Assembly: GCA_963737705.1 (NCBI GenBank)
Contig: CAVTTP010000007.1
Location: 372,001-436,000 of the forward strand
Direction: 5' to 3'
Length of the DNA stretch: 64,000 nucleotides
Source of the DNA: PALSA-607 sp963737705
Lineage (GTDB): Bacteria > Actinomycetota > Actinomycetes > Acidothermales > Acidothermaceae
Shown: piece by piece, positions 50,590 through 58,909 of the stretch
Position numbering within the stretch: position 1 is the stretch's first letter
Layout: every line of letters starts with the position of its first letter
Position numbers and translations under genes: made by a program
Notes under the pieces: generated by a model
Seen by the model: the letters and a program-made list of their open reading frames with translations, nothing else
Told to the model about the DNA's origin: nothing
The model's database searches: none

Positions 50590-51243
50590 TCAGACGTCGG
50601 TCAACCTGATTCCGGCGTGCGCACGATAACGACGATTAACCGAAATCAGGTTCGCTGTTAACGCTTCGATTTGATGCGCGTTTCGCAACCGACCCGCGTA
50701 GATACCGCGGGCACCAGGAATGCGCGCAGCCAATTGCACGACAGTGTCGGTCGCAGCGCGATCCTCTCCGAGGACCATGATGTCGCATTCAATGGCATCG
50801 ACCGCCCGATCGTTCAGCAGGACGGCAGAGACATGGTGAAACGCGGCCACCACCCGACTGTCCGCGAGGATCGCCGCGGTCTGCTGCGCCGCACTCCCCT
50901 CGGCGACATCAAGGGGGTAAGCGCCCTTGTCGTCAAAGCCGATCGGATTCACACAGTCGACCACAATCTTGCCGACCACGAACGCGGCAACAGATTTCAG
51001 CAACTCTGCGTGACCATCCCACGGCACCGCAACCACCACGATGTCGGCAGTCGCAGCGACCTCAGCATTCGCATCTCCGCGCACACCGAAACCGATCTCG
51101 TCGGCTGCTGCCTTTGCTCGCCGTGCGTCTCGAGAGCCGATGATGACGTCGAGACCAGCCGCGGCCCACCGATAAGCGAGTCCACGACCTTGGTCGCCGG
51201 TACCACCGAGAATCGCGATCGTCCCTAGCTCCGCATCACTCAT
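50590..51243 (-). CDS. npdG: F420H2-dependent NADP reductase (NpdG family)
   Basis: Exchanges hydride between coenzyme F420 and NADP, 217 residues. It has an N-terminal Rossmann motif AILGGTGDQGRGLAYRWAAAG with basic residue context IIGSRDARRA for NADP. VVAVPWDGHAELLKSV, VVDCVNPIGFDDKGAY and AFHHVSAVLLND are typical of this family (TIGR01915). ATG 51243 is 9-10 bp from GCGAGG; ATG 51252 is too close to it. It implies F420 metabolism in this organism, although no F420 synthesis genes lie here. Confidence 0.9.
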   Translation of the reverse strand: MSDAELGTIAILGGTGDQGRGLAYRWAAAGLDVIIGSRDARRAKAAADEIGFGVRGDANAEVAATADIVVVAVPWDGHAELLKSVAAFVVGKIVVDCVNPIGFDDKGAYPLDVAEGSAAQQTAAILADSRVVAAFHHVSAVLLNDRAVDAIECDIMVLGEDRAATDTVVQLAARIPGARGIYAGRLRNAHQIEALTANLISVNRRYRAHAGIRLTDV

Positions 51244-51307
51244 GACGGCCATCCTCGCAGCCGCGCCGCCATACTGAGACAGCTGCCGTCGTTCGCTGGA
51301 GGTGTTG

Positions 51308-51940
51308 ATGGACCGCGCGCGCATCGCGCTCATGCGCGACCTGCTGGCGGGCACCGGATGGGTCGAACGCACCCGGTCATTCGGTCACGCATTGCGCCGC
51401 GCACCTCACGACGTCGGCGGGCTTCTGCTGGTGGGCACTCCGACAGAGGAACCGTGGCACTTCGCCGCGCATCTGGACGACGAAGCCCGCTGGTCGGATC
51501 TCCCTGGGCTCGCGCCAGTGTTGGTGCGCTGGTCTCCCCCACCGAACGCACCCGCACACCTCGCAGTCGGGCTGCAGCGACTTGAGCAAATCGCTCGAGG
51601 TGAGACTGTTTTCGTGGTCGCGCCTGACGCTGCTCCAGAACAGCTGCTCGAACGAGTGGCGGATGCGCGCCGTATCGGCGCCACCGTGTTCGCGCTGGAC
51701 GCCGGCAACACCGAGCTCGAGGGGCTGGCTCACGAGAGTTTGTGGGTGCCAGGCGCCTCAAATGAGGGAATCGTGGTTCCTGAGTTCGACGTGGTCTCTC
51801 ATCTGGTGAGTGCGGCCGCAGGTGAGTCGGCAACCGCCGCCAAAAGCCGTCTCGGCGGGTTCAGGCGTCGATTGGGACGCGTTCTTGATGCCGTTAGTGA
51901 CTCTGACGACGCCGACGCAGAAACCAAACGACCCCGATAA
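51308..51940 (+). CDS. Conserved actinobacterial hypothetical protein
   Basis: 210-residue soluble protein, apparently of a conserved actinobacterial family whose function I do not recognise. It begins MDRARIALMRDLLAGTGWVERTRSFGHAL and contains TPTEEPWHFAAHLDDEARW, LVRWSPPPNAPAHL, FVVAPDAAPEQLLERVADARRIGATVFALDAG and a basic/acidic tail. The segment VFVVAPDAAPEQLLERVADA looks like a Rossmann-type strand-helix unit. ATG 51308 follows GGAGG by 5 bases. It is convergent with DedA and the two coding ends overlap by 47 bp. Confidence 0.75.
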   Translation: MDRARIALMRDLLAGTGWVERTRSFGHALRRAPHDVGGLLLVGTPTEEPWHFAAHLDDEARWSDLPGLAPVLVRWSPPPNAPAHLAVGLQRLEQIARGETVFVVAPDAAPEQLLERVADARRIGATVFALDAGNTELEGLAHESLWVPGASNEGIVVPEFDVVSHLVSAAAGESATAAKSRLGGFRRRLGRVLDAVSDSDDADAETKRPR

Positions 51941-52499
51941 CGATGACGAGGCCGAGCACGGACCAGCCGACGATGCTGATGTCGGATGCGACCCGGTGCC
52001 ACGACTTGCCCGCAAGATAACCCGCAACGACGACCGCGGCCGCCCACAGTGTTCCACCGGCGAAGTTCCAGATCAGAAACGTTCGGTAGTGCATCTTCGA
52101 GACGCCCGCAAAGCCTGGTACGAGAGCGCGCAACGCGGCCGTGAAGCGGCCCACAAAGACCGCGCGACCGCCCAGTCGCACGATGAGTTCTTTGGTGCGG
52201 ACCACGTGTTCCGGCTTGATGATGCGCTCCGGAACCTTGTTCAGCAGCGCGTCGCCGTACTTGTAACCGACCGCGAAACCGACGCTGTCGCCAATCACGG
52301 CACCTGCGACTGCAACGACGATGACTACTGCAAGTGACACCTTGCTCTCGGATGCGAGCACGCCGCCGAGTAGACATGCGATCTCGCCCGGAAAGATAAA
52401 ACCGAGGAAAGTCGACGCTTCAAGTGCGGGCATCGCGAACACAACGAGCAATGCGATCCAACTTGGTAACCGCAAAATATGTTCAACAAGGCCCGTCAT
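51894..52499 (-). CDS. DedA family membrane protein
   Basis: 201-residue DedA/SNARE-associated family protein, thought to flip or recycle lipid carriers such as undecaprenyl phosphate. Family motifs are STFLGFIFPGEIACLLGGVLA (re-entrant region with the conserved Glu), GAVIGDSVGFAVGYKYG, GGRAVFVGRFTAALRALVPGFAGVSKM (conserved Arg) and FLIWNFAGGTLWAAAVVVAGYLAG. ATG 52499 gives MTGLVEHILRLPSW. It is divergent from the histone-like gene. Confidence 0.9.
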   Translation of the reverse strand: MTGLVEHILRLPSWIALLVVFAMPALEASTFLGFIFPGEIACLLGGVLASESKVSLAVVIVVAVAGAVIGDSVGFAVGYKYGDALLNKVPERIIKPEHVVRTKELIVRLGGRAVFVGRFTAALRALVPGFAGVSKMHYRTFLIWNFAGGTLWAAAVVVAGYLAGKSWHRVASDISIVGWSVLGLVIVIGVVWFLRRRRQSH

Positions 52500-52671
52500 G
52501 GGGCACATCTTCACGTATCACGCGTCACACCGTCACCACTCAGCACCAAAAATGCGCTACAAAATGTCTGAGAAGAACGCGGCATGGTTCCTGGCATCAC
52601 GTTGATGTCAGTGTCATCGTTGTGTTCGACGTCCCGGTCGCAGACCGGAACCATCTGCCGAGGAGGCATGA

Positions 52672-53577
52672 GTGCCGGCGAAGGTTGTATTGCGAAAAGG
52701 CCGGACCGGCAAGTTCACGTTCACTCTCGAAGGCCCCACCGGTCAGATTCTGGCTACGTCAGCAGACCATCCCAACCTACGAGCTGCAAAGGCGGCGATT
52801 GCATCCGTGCAAAAGAACCTGTCAGGCGCCAGCGTCGACGATCGCAGTGCATCGTCGACAGTCGCCAAGAAGACCACCACACGCAAGGCTGCGGCCCCGC
52901 GTAAGGCGGCCGCGAAGAAGACGACCGCTGCACGCAAGACGGCAGCAAAGAAGACCACGGTCCGCAAGACCGCGGCGAAGAAGACGACCGCTCGCAAGGC
53001 CGCTCCTCGCAAGGCAGCAGCCAAGAAGACGACCGTCCGCAAGACTGCGGCCCGCAAGACGACCGCAGCCAAGAAGACTGCCGCGAAGAAGACCACGGTC
53101 CGCAAGACCGCGGCGAAGAAGACCACGGCAAGGAAGACTGCGGCCAAGAAGACCACTGCCCGTAAGGCAGCTCCTCGCAAGGCAGCAGCGAAGAAGACGA
53201 CCGCGCGCAAGACCACCGCTCGCAAGACTGCGGCCAAGAAGACCACTGCGCGCAAGACCACCGCTCGCAAGGCTGCTCCTCGCAAGGCAGCAGCGAAGAA
53301 GACGACCGCCCGCAAGACTGCGGCCAAGAAGACGACCGCAGCCCGCAAGACGGCCGCCCGCAAGACCACGGTCCGCAAGACCGCAGCTCGCAAGACTGCG
53401 GCCAAGAAGACCACGGCACGCAAGACGACTGCACGCAAGACGACAGCTCGCAAGGCTGCTCCTCGCAAGGCAGCGGTCAAGCGGACGACCGTCCGTAAGG
53501 CCGCTCCGCGCAAGGCAGCAGCCCGCAAGACGACAGCTCGCAAGGCAGCTCCTCGCAAGCGCGTTACCGCGAGCTAG
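52672..53577 (+). CDS. DUF1508 (YegP-like) domain fused to a histone-H1-like basic tail
   Basis: 301-residue predicted DNA-binding protein. Residues 5-50 (VLRKGRTGKFTFTLEGPTGQ through AAKAAIASVQKN) match a single DUF1508/YegP unit. From about residue 65 to the end the protein consists of Lys, Arg, Ala, Thr, Pro and Val repeats such as AAKKTTVRKT, ARKTTARKAAPRKAA, with no acidic residues, resembling histone H1/HU C-terminal tails. GTG 52672 lies 5 bases after AGGAGG; the ATG at 52668 is too close and out of frame. The tail should bind DNA non-specifically (known for such tails); a nucleoid-compaction or protection role is inference. It is divergent from dedA and ends at a strong hairpin. Confidence 0.87.
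   Translation: MPAKVVLRKGRTGKFTFTLEGPTGQILATSADHPNLRAAKAAIASVQKNLSGASVDDRSASSTVAKKTTTRKAAAPRKAAAKKTTAARKTAAKKTTVRKTAAKKTTARKAAPRKAAAKKTTVRKTAARKTTAAKKTAAKKTTVRKTAAKKTTARKTAAKKTTARKAAPRKAAAKKTTARKTTARKTAAKKTTARKTTARKAAPRKAAAKKTTARKTAAKKTTAARKTAARKTTVRKTAARKTAAKKTTARKTTARKTTARKAAPRKAAVKRTTVRKAAPRKAAARKTTARKAAPRKRVTAS
52860..53570. repeat. Degenerate AAG/CGC-rich coding repeats of the H1-like tail
   Basis: Units of about 12-33 bp encoding KKTTARKTA and APRKAA modules repeat irregularly through the last 235 codons. Near-identical segments recur many times, so the region is prone to copy-number change and assembly collapse. Confidence 0.85.
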
Positions 53578-53581
53578 CCCT

Positions 53582-53609
53582 GCGGTTGACCTAGCGCAGT
53601 TGACCTAGC
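53582..53609. repeat. 14-bp tandem duplication after the H1-like stop
   Basis: GCGGTTGACCTAGC (53582-53595) and GCAGTTGACCTAGC (53596-53609) differ at one base and begin 4 bp after the stop codon. Confidence 0.8.
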
Positions 53610-53648
53610 ACTACTGCTCGACGAATGGCAGACGGCACGACGTCACGA

Positions 53649-53690
53649 CGAGGCGGCGAGCTCCCAGCACAATCGGGAGCCGCCGCCTCG
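53649..53690 (+). terminator. Terminator hairpin after the H1-like gene
   Basis: A 16-bp stem with a single bulged A (arms 53649-53665 and 53675-53690) around a 9-base loop, 71 bp after the stop codon. Confidence 0.75.
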
Positions 53691-53716
53691 CCAATTGCGC
53701 CGCGGGCAGCGACGGG

Positions 53717-53759
53717 CGACTCGTAGACGGCCCGACTCGTAGACCCCCGACTCGTAGAC
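53717..53759. repeat. Three direct repeats of CGACTCGTAGAC upstream of map
   Basis: Perfect 12-bp copies at 53717, 53733 and 53748 (periods 16 and 15). Each contains TAGAC, and the last forms the TAGACT -10 box. Confidence 0.9.
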
Positions 53760-53760
53760 T
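53755..53760 (+). promoter_or_regulatory. -10 box (TAGACT) of the map transcript
   Basis: TAGACT ends 7 bases before an ATG at 53768 that opens a short reading frame, the spacing of a leaderless transcript start. It is the last of three near-identical hexamers. Confidence 0.5.
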
Positions 53761-53767
53761 GATGGGT

Positions 53768-53806
53768 ATGCAACCGTTACACGCAGTGATCGAGGCCGCG
53801 TGTTGA
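53768..53806 (+). CDS. Possible 12-residue leaderless leader peptide overlapping map
   Basis: ATG 53768 opens MQPLHAVIEAAC and ends with a TGA (53804-53806) that overlaps the candidate map start codons GTG 53800 and TTG 53803. With the -10 box 7 bases upstream it would be translated as a leaderless ORF, and its termination could deliver ribosomes to map, which lacks a Shine-Dalgarno sequence. Too short for homology support. Confidence 0.4.
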   Translation: MQPLHAVIEAAC

Positions 53807-54642
53807 GTCCAGGGCTTCAAACGCCACGTCGCAATGTCCCGCCGACGATTGCCCGGCCCTACTACGTCGACGAGTCACGTTGGCAACAGCGCAGTGAAGT
53901 CGAGGTCAAGGACGCCGACACCATCGCCGCGATGCGCATTGCTGGCCGGCTCGCGGCCCAGGCGCTCGCCGAAGTCGGGCGTCACATCGTCCCCGGCGTG
54001 ACCACCGACGAACTCGACCGCATCGGTCACGAGTTCCTGTGTGACCACGGTGCGTACCCGTCGACACTGGGCTACCGCGGCTTTCCGAAATCGCTCTGCA
54101 CGTCGCTCAACGAAGTCATCTGTCACGGCATCCCCGACTCGACCGAGGCGGCCGAGGGCGACATCCTCAACATCGACATCACCGCTTTCATCGGGGGCGT
54201 CCACGGCGATACGAATGCCACGTTCCTTGTCGGGGAGGTCGATGACGAGTCGCGGTTACTCGTCGAGCGCACCCGAGAAGCACTCGACCGAGCCATCCGC
54301 GCTGTCGCTCCCGGCCGGTCATTCAACGTCATCGGCCGAGTTATCGAGAGCTATGCCAAACGTTTTGGATATGGCGTCGTCCGTGACTTCACCGGCCACG
54401 GCATCGGCACGCTGTTCCACTCCGGGCTCATCGTTCCGCACTACGACCTGCCCGAATACGACCTGCCCATGCTGGTCGGCATGACCTTCACGATCGAGCC
54501 GATGCTCACGTTGGGCACCGTCGACTACGACGTGTGGCCAGATGGCTGGACCGTCGTGACCAAGGATCGCGCCCGTACCGCCCAGTTCGAACACACTGTC
54601 CTGGTGACCGAGGCCGGCGCCGAAGTCCTCACGCGTCCCTGA
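53800..54642 (+). CDS. map: Methionine aminopeptidase, type I
   Basis: Removes N-terminal methionine from nascent proteins; 280 residues. The five metal ligands are in NIDITAF (Asp), HGDTNATF (Asp), GHGIGTLFH (His), FTIEPML (Glu) and QFEHTVLV (Glu). The N-terminal extension VPPTIARPYYVDESRW is that of the actinobacterial MapB type. No ATG is available; GTG 53800 or TTG 53803 would be used, both overlapping the leader ORF stop. Confidence 0.94.
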   Translation: MLSPGLQTPRRNVPPTIARPYYVDESRWQQRSEVEVKDADTIAAMRIAGRLAAQALAEVGRHIVPGVTTDELDRIGHEFLCDHGAYPSTLGYRGFPKSLCTSLNEVICHGIPDSTEAAEGDILNIDITAFIGGVHGDTNATFLVGEVDDESRLLVERTREALDRAIRAVAPGRSFNVIGRVIESYAKRFGYGVVRDFTGHGIGTLFHSGLIVPHYDLPEYDLPMLVGMTFTIEPMLTLGTVDYDVWPDGWTVVTKDRARTAQFEHTVLVTEAGAEVLTRP

Positions 54643-54713
54643 ATGGCGCCTAAGAAACCGACTGCGGGTCTCCGGACCAATCCGGGGACGGCCAACCGAA
54701 CGAACATTCGGCC

Positions 54714-55565
54714 GTGAACGCATTCGACTGGACGACGATGGGTTGGGCCTCGTTGGCCTCGCTCGGCGGCATCATCGTGGTGGTCTCGCTCACGTTCCTG
54801 ACAGCACTGCGGGTGGGTCGGCACAACGTCATCGACACTGCGTGGGGGCTGGGGTTCCTCGTGGCGCTGTTGGCTGCAGACGCCGTGGCGATTGGCTCCG
54901 CGCACCCGCTCAGTTCGCCGCAGCATGGCGGCGCGGACCGGCGCGTGCTCATCACGGTGCTGACCGCAATCTGGGCATTGCGGCTGGCGATCCACATGGG
55001 GCTTCGCAGCCGCGGCGAAGGCGAGGATCCGCGGTATGTCGCGATGCTCGCCGATGCGCCTGGCAGCCGCACGCTCTACGCCTTGCGCAAGGTGTATCTG
55101 ACCCAGGCGCTGGCGATGTGGTTCGTCTCGCTGCCGCTGCAAGTGACCGCCGTCCGCGGTGGATCGATCGGTCTCCTGGGGTGGCTCGGCGTCGCTGTGT
55201 GGCTTGTCGGCTTCGTCTTCGAGGCCGGCGGCGACTGGCAGCTGAACACGTTCAGGAATGACCCCGCGAACAAGGGCAAGGTCATGGACCGCGGCCTGTG
55301 GCGCTACACCCGGCACCCGAACTACTTCGGTGACGCAGCCCAGTGGTGGGGATTCGCGCTGATCGCCTTCGCGCACTGGCCGGGCATCCTCACGATCGCC
55401 TCCCCCGCCCTCATGACGTGGTTCTTGGCTCGCAAGACCGGCAAGCCGTTGCTCGAATCGCACCTCACGGCGTCCAGACCCGGCTACCGCACGTACGTCG
55501 AGGTGACAAGCGGCTTCTTCCCGCTTCCCCGACGTGCCCGGACCAGCTCGTCGGTCGCGTCATGA
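54714..55565 (+). CDS. DUF1295 family membrane protein (steroid-reductase-like)
   Basis: Polytopic membrane protein of 283 residues, related to 3-oxo-5-alpha-steroid 4-dehydrogenases and isoprenylcysteine methyltransferases. Family motifs are RVGRHNVIDTAWGLGF, LRSRGEGEDPRY, the C-terminal NADPH/SAM-site-like DRGLWRYTRHPNYFGDAAQWWGF, and PGYRTYVEVTSGFFPLP. The start is GTG 54714. It overlaps the FAD-oxidase gene (ATGA), heading a four-gene operon with a CFA-type enzyme, so it probably acts on fatty acyl or other lipid double bonds (inference). Confidence 0.88.
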   Translation: MNAFDWTTMGWASLASLGGIIVVVSLTFLTALRVGRHNVIDTAWGLGFLVALLAADAVAIGSAHPLSSPQHGGADRRVLITVLTAIWALRLAIHMGLRSRGEGEDPRYVAMLADAPGSRTLYALRKVYLTQALAMWFVSLPLQVTAVRGGSIGLLGWLGVAVWLVGFVFEAGGDWQLNTFRNDPANKGKVMDRGLWRYTRHPNYFGDAAQWWGFALIAFAHWPGILTIASPALMTWFLARKTGKPLLESHLTASRPGYRTYVEVTSGFFPLPRRARTSSSVAS

Positions 55566-56830
55566 GCGCGACGCCGAGGCGTTCGGTCGCGGTGATCGGT
55601 GCAGGAGTATCCGGACTGACAGCCGCATGGATCCTGCAACGCGACGCCGAGGTCACGCTCTACGAAGCACTGCCCAGGCTGGGTGGACACGCCCACACGC
55701 ACGACGTTGCAGTTGGCGACCGCTACGTGCCCGTCGACAGCGGGTTCATCGTGCACAACCAGCGGACCTACCCGAACTTGCTTCGCCTCTTCGGCGAGCT
55801 TGGTATCGAGACGCGCGAGACTCAGATGAGCATGTCGGTCCGCTGCGACGGCTGCGGCCTTGAGTACGCCGGCTCCAAGGGCTTTGGCGGTGTTTTCGCA
55901 CACGCAAGCTCACTTCGCAATCCGTCGTACTTGCGAATGCTGGCAGAGGTGAAGCGGTTCCACCTCGCCGCGCGCCGTCTGCTACGCCAGCAGGAGGACA
56001 CGCCGCGCACGCTCGACGCTTTCCTCCGGGAAGGCCATTACTCGCGATACTTCATCCAGCACTTCATGGTGCCCGTCGTCTCGTGTGTGTGGTCGTGCTC
56101 GCCAGGCACCGCGCTGATGTACCCGGCGCGCTACCTCTTCCAGTTTCTCGATCACCACGGCCTGTTGTCAGTCTCGGGCTCGCCGACGTGGCGCACCGTC
56201 GTCGGCGGCTCGCGGACGTACGTCGATCGGGCAACTAAAGAGCTTACCGCCGTTCGCACGGCGACTCCGGTCCGCGCGGTCATCCGCAGTGGCAATGGCA
56301 TAGAAATCCGCGACGCCGACGGGCGGGCGCATCGCCACGACCAGGTCGTCGTCGCCACGCATGCCGACGAGGCGCTCGCGATGCTCACTGACCTCACGCC
56401 CGCACAGCAGCGGGTACTCAGTGCGTTCACCTACTCGGTGAACCACACCGCTCTGCACACAGATGCTTCGTTGCTACCGACGTCGCAACGAGTCCGTGCG
56501 TCGTGGAACTACCGGCTCGACGCCTGCCAGACGACGGCGGATCGGGTACGTGTCAGCTACGACATGAACCGCCTTCAGGGTCTGAACGAGACGACGAACT
56601 ACGTCGTGACCCTCAACGCAGACAACAGGATCGACGCCGAGAAGGTCATCGCGACAATGGACTACACGCACCCGATCTACACGACGGAGTCGCTGGCGGC
56701 GCAATCCGAGCTGCCTCTGCTGTCTGACGGCGTTGTGGCGCTAGCCGGGGCATATCACGGCTGGGGATTTCACGAAGATGGCTGCGCGTCCGGAGTGCGG
56801 GCCGCGGAGAGCCTCGGCGTCACGTGGTGA
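55562..56830 (+). CDS. FAD-dependent amine-oxidase-family protein
   Basis: 422-residue flavoprotein. The N-terminal FAD motif is VAVIGAGVSGLTAAWILQ with ALPRLGGHAHTHDV after the second strand. Central and C-terminal motifs are VDSGFIVHNQRTYPNL, MVPVVSCVWSC and LAGAYHGWGFHEDGCASGVRAAESLG. Proteins of this group cluster with DUF1365 and cyclopropane-fatty-acid synthase genes in many bacteria. It overlaps both neighbours by 2-4 bp, showing tight translational coupling. It probably oxidises a fatty-acyl chain or intermediate; the substrate is unproven. Confidence 0.88.
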   Translation: MSATPRRSVAVIGAGVSGLTAAWILQRDAEVTLYEALPRLGGHAHTHDVAVGDRYVPVDSGFIVHNQRTYPNLLRLFGELGIETRETQMSMSVRCDGCGLEYAGSKGFGGVFAHASSLRNPSYLRMLAEVKRFHLAARRLLRQQEDTPRTLDAFLREGHYSRYFIQHFMVPVVSCVWSCSPGTALMYPARYLFQFLDHHGLLSVSGSPTWRTVVGGSRTYVDRATKELTAVRTATPVRAVIRSGNGIEIRDADGRAHRHDQVVVATHADEALAMLTDLTPAQQRVLSAFTYSVNHTALHTDASLLPTSQRVRASWNYRLDACQTTADRVRVSYDMNRLQGLNETTNYVVTLNADNRIDAEKVIATMDYTHPIYTTESLAAQSELPLLSDGVVALAGAYHGWGFHEDGCASGVRAAESLGVTW

Positions 56831-57579
56831 TCACACCCGCGCTGTACAGCACTGAGATCGGGCACACTCGGCGCCGACCTTGGCACCACAGCTTTCGCTA
56901 CCGACACCCGATGTGGCTCGTCGACCTCGCGAGCATGCCGCGCGGCGCCTTGCTCGGCCGGTTGTTACGGTTCGATGCGCGCGACCACGTGGGCGATCCG
57001 ACACGCACGATTCGCGAGAACGTCGTCGAGTGGGTCGGCGGGCAGGGCGTTGACGTGTCGGGCGACCGGATTGTGATGCTCGCCAACCCGCGCATGCTGG
57101 GCTATGTATTCAACCCGATCACTGTCTACTGGTGCTTGCGTGGCGACACTGTGCACTGTGTGGTCACCGAGGTGCACAACACGTACGGCGGCCGCCACTG
57201 CTACCTGTTGACGCCGGATGCGACGGGCCGGGCGAGCGTCGACAAAGCGCTCTACGTCTCCCCTTTCAACCCGGTCGACGGCAGCTACGACATGCGCTTC
57301 ACGTTGCCGGCCGACCTCGTGCACGTTGGCATAATCCTGCGGCGCGATGGGCAGGTTGCGTTCAACGCAACGCTCAACGGGTACCGCTCACCGGTCACCA
57401 CCTCGACGACCCTGCGGACCTTGCTGCAGTACCCGTTGGGGGCCTTGCGAGTGACGGCGCTGATTCGCTATCAAGGCATCAGGCTCTTCCTGCGCGGTCT
57501 GCCTGTCGTTCATCGGCCCGCCGCACCTGACCGCACGACTCCGGAGGAATCCCAGCTCCTAACCCGCTCCAGATCCTGA
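56827..57579 (+). CDS. DUF1365 family protein
   Basis: 250-residue protein of DUF1365. The start ITPALYSTEIGHTRRRPWHHSFRYRHPMWLVDL (in parts) and the core LANPRMLGYVFNPITVYWCL, EVHNTYGGRHCYLL and KALYVSPFNPVDGSYDMRF are diagnostic. Function is unknown, but it accompanies FAD oxidase and CFA-type genes. GTG 56827 overlaps the previous stop; GTG 56824 is also possible. The stop region is imperfectly duplicated. The next gene begins 28 bp later. Confidence 0.9.
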   Translation: MITPALYSTEIGHTRRRPWHHSFRYRHPMWLVDLASMPRGALLGRLLRFDARDHVGDPTRTIRENVVEWVGGQGVDVSGDRIVMLANPRMLGYVFNPITVYWCLRGDTVHCVVTEVHNTYGGRHCYLLTPDATGRASVDKALYVSPFNPVDGSYDMRFTLPADLVHVGIILRRDGQVAFNATLNGYRSPVTTSTTLRTLLQYPLGALRVTALIRYQGIRLFLRGLPVVHRPAAPDRTTPEESQLLTRSRS

Positions 57580-57596
57580 ACCGCTCCCAGACCCCG
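57561..57596. repeat. Imperfect 18-bp duplication at the DUF1365 stop
   Basis: Segments 57561-57578 and 57579-57596 are similar with one offset and two or three substitutions; the TGA at 57577-57579 spans their boundary. Confidence 0.4.
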
Positions 57597-57607
57597 AGAG
57601 GCCAGGC

Positions 57608-58909
57608 GTGACTACGTACGAGCTCCAACCGCGACAGGCGAACAGTTGCATCCAGGCCCCCGCCGGCCCATGGACGCAGCTGCCCGGGGTCCCGCATGCT
57701 CCGATCCACGCCGCGATCGCTCGGCGGATCTTCACGAGAGCCGCGGCTCGGCTCGGCGTGGCGGTCGAACTACCCGACGGACGCCTGCTCGTGAACCCTC
57801 GCGTGACTGCCCAGGACGCAACTGCGACGCCGGTCATGCGCCTGCACCGGCCTGCACAGTTCTTCCGCAGGCTTGGCCATGACGGCCTCATCGGCTTCGG
57901 CGAGAGCTATATGGCGGGCGACTGGGACGCGGACGACGTCGCATCGGTCCTCACCCCCTTCGCGCGGCGAATGGCCGGGCTGGTGCCTGGCGTGCTGCAG
58001 CGCGCCCGCCGCTGGTACGACGCCCGCCAACCGGCGTCCGAGCACAATGACCTGTCTGGGTCGAAGTCGAACATCTCCCGGCACTATGACCTCTCGAACG
58101 AGCTGTTCGCGTTGTTTCTGGACCGGACGATGACCTACTCGAGCGCGATCTGGGACGACTCAGCCGCCGCCAAGACTGACTCACAGCAGGACGGCGAGGC
58201 GCTGGCCACCGCACAGATCCGCAAGATCGATCGGTTGCTGGATCTCGCGGGTGTGAAGGCCGGCACGAGACTCCTCGAGATCGGCACGGGCTGGGGTGAA
58301 CTCGCGATCCGCGCGGCGAGTCGGGGCGCCAAGGTCACCACACTGACGCTGTCGCGCGAACAGCAGGCATGGGCGCTTAGCCGCGCCGAGCTGGCTGGCG
58401 TGCGCGACCTCGTCGACGTCCAACTGCGCGACTACCGCGAAGTCACCGGCACCTACGACGCGGTAGTGAGCGTCGAGATGATCGAGGCGGTCGGTCTTGA
58501 GTACTGGCCAGACTATTTCGCGACCATCGACCGCGTTCTCGCCCCCGGCGGCCGCGTCGCGCTGCAGTCGATCACCATCGAGCACCAGCGCCTGCTCGCG
58601 ACGAAAGGCACGTACACCTGGATCCACAAGTATGTGTTCCCCGGTGGGATCATCCCGTCACTGCACGCCGTCCGAGATGTCGTCGCGCACAACACGAGGC
58701 TGCGAGTGAGTTCCGCGACCGCATACGGACACGACTACGCGCGCACGCTGCACTCGTGGCTGGAGCGATTCCACGCCAACACCGAGGCAGTTCAGGCACT
58801 TGGGTTCGATGAGCGGTTCACCCGGATGTGGCGGTTCTACCTCGCCTACTGCGAGGCGGGGTTCGCGAGCGGCTACCTCAACGTGCACCAACTCGTACTC
58901 GAACGCTAG
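57608..58909 (+). CDS. Cyclopropane-fatty-acyl-phospholipid synthase family methyltransferase
   Basis: SAM-dependent enzyme acting on unsaturated acyl chains of phospholipids, 433 residues. It has an N-terminal helical domain with GFGESYMAGDWDADDVASVL. The linker ISRHYDLSNELFALFLDRTMTYSSAIW is typical of CFA synthases. The SAM motif is LLEIGTGWGELAIRAA, and the active-site region includes VSVEMIEAVGLEYWPDYF and WIHKYVFPGGIIPS. GTG 57608 is the start. As the last gene of the operon it may make cyclopropane, methyl-branched or furan acyl chains with its partners; which one is unknown. Confidence 0.92.
   Translation: MTTYELQPRQANSCIQAPAGPWTQLPGVPHAPIHAAIARRIFTRAAARLGVAVELPDGRLLVNPRVTAQDATATPVMRLHRPAQFFRRLGHDGLIGFGESYMAGDWDADDVASVLTPFARRMAGLVPGVLQRARRWYDARQPASEHNDLSGSKSNISRHYDLSNELFALFLDRTMTYSSAIWDDSAAAKTDSQQDGEALATAQIRKIDRLLDLAGVKAGTRLLEIGTGWGELAIRAASRGAKVTTLTLSREQQAWALSRAELAGVRDLVDVQLRDYREVTGTYDAVVSVEMIEAVGLEYWPDYFATIDRVLAPGGRVALQSITIEHQRLLATKGTYTWIHKYVFPGGIIPSLHAVRDVVAHNTRLRVSSATAYGHDYARTLHSWLERFHANTEAVQALGFDERFTRMWRFYLAYCEAGFASGYLNVHQLVLER

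Noticed and set aside
52743..53558. Antisense open frame over the H1-like gene giving LRAVVLRAAV repeats
   Set aside because: It is the reverse-strand image of the Lys/Arg/Ala repeats, with no start signals of its own.
52860..53570. Highly repetitive AAGACG/CGCAAG region as a satellite or CRISPR-like array
   Set aside because: It is in one continuous frame encoding a basic tail, with a good ribosome site and terminator; the periodicity follows codons.
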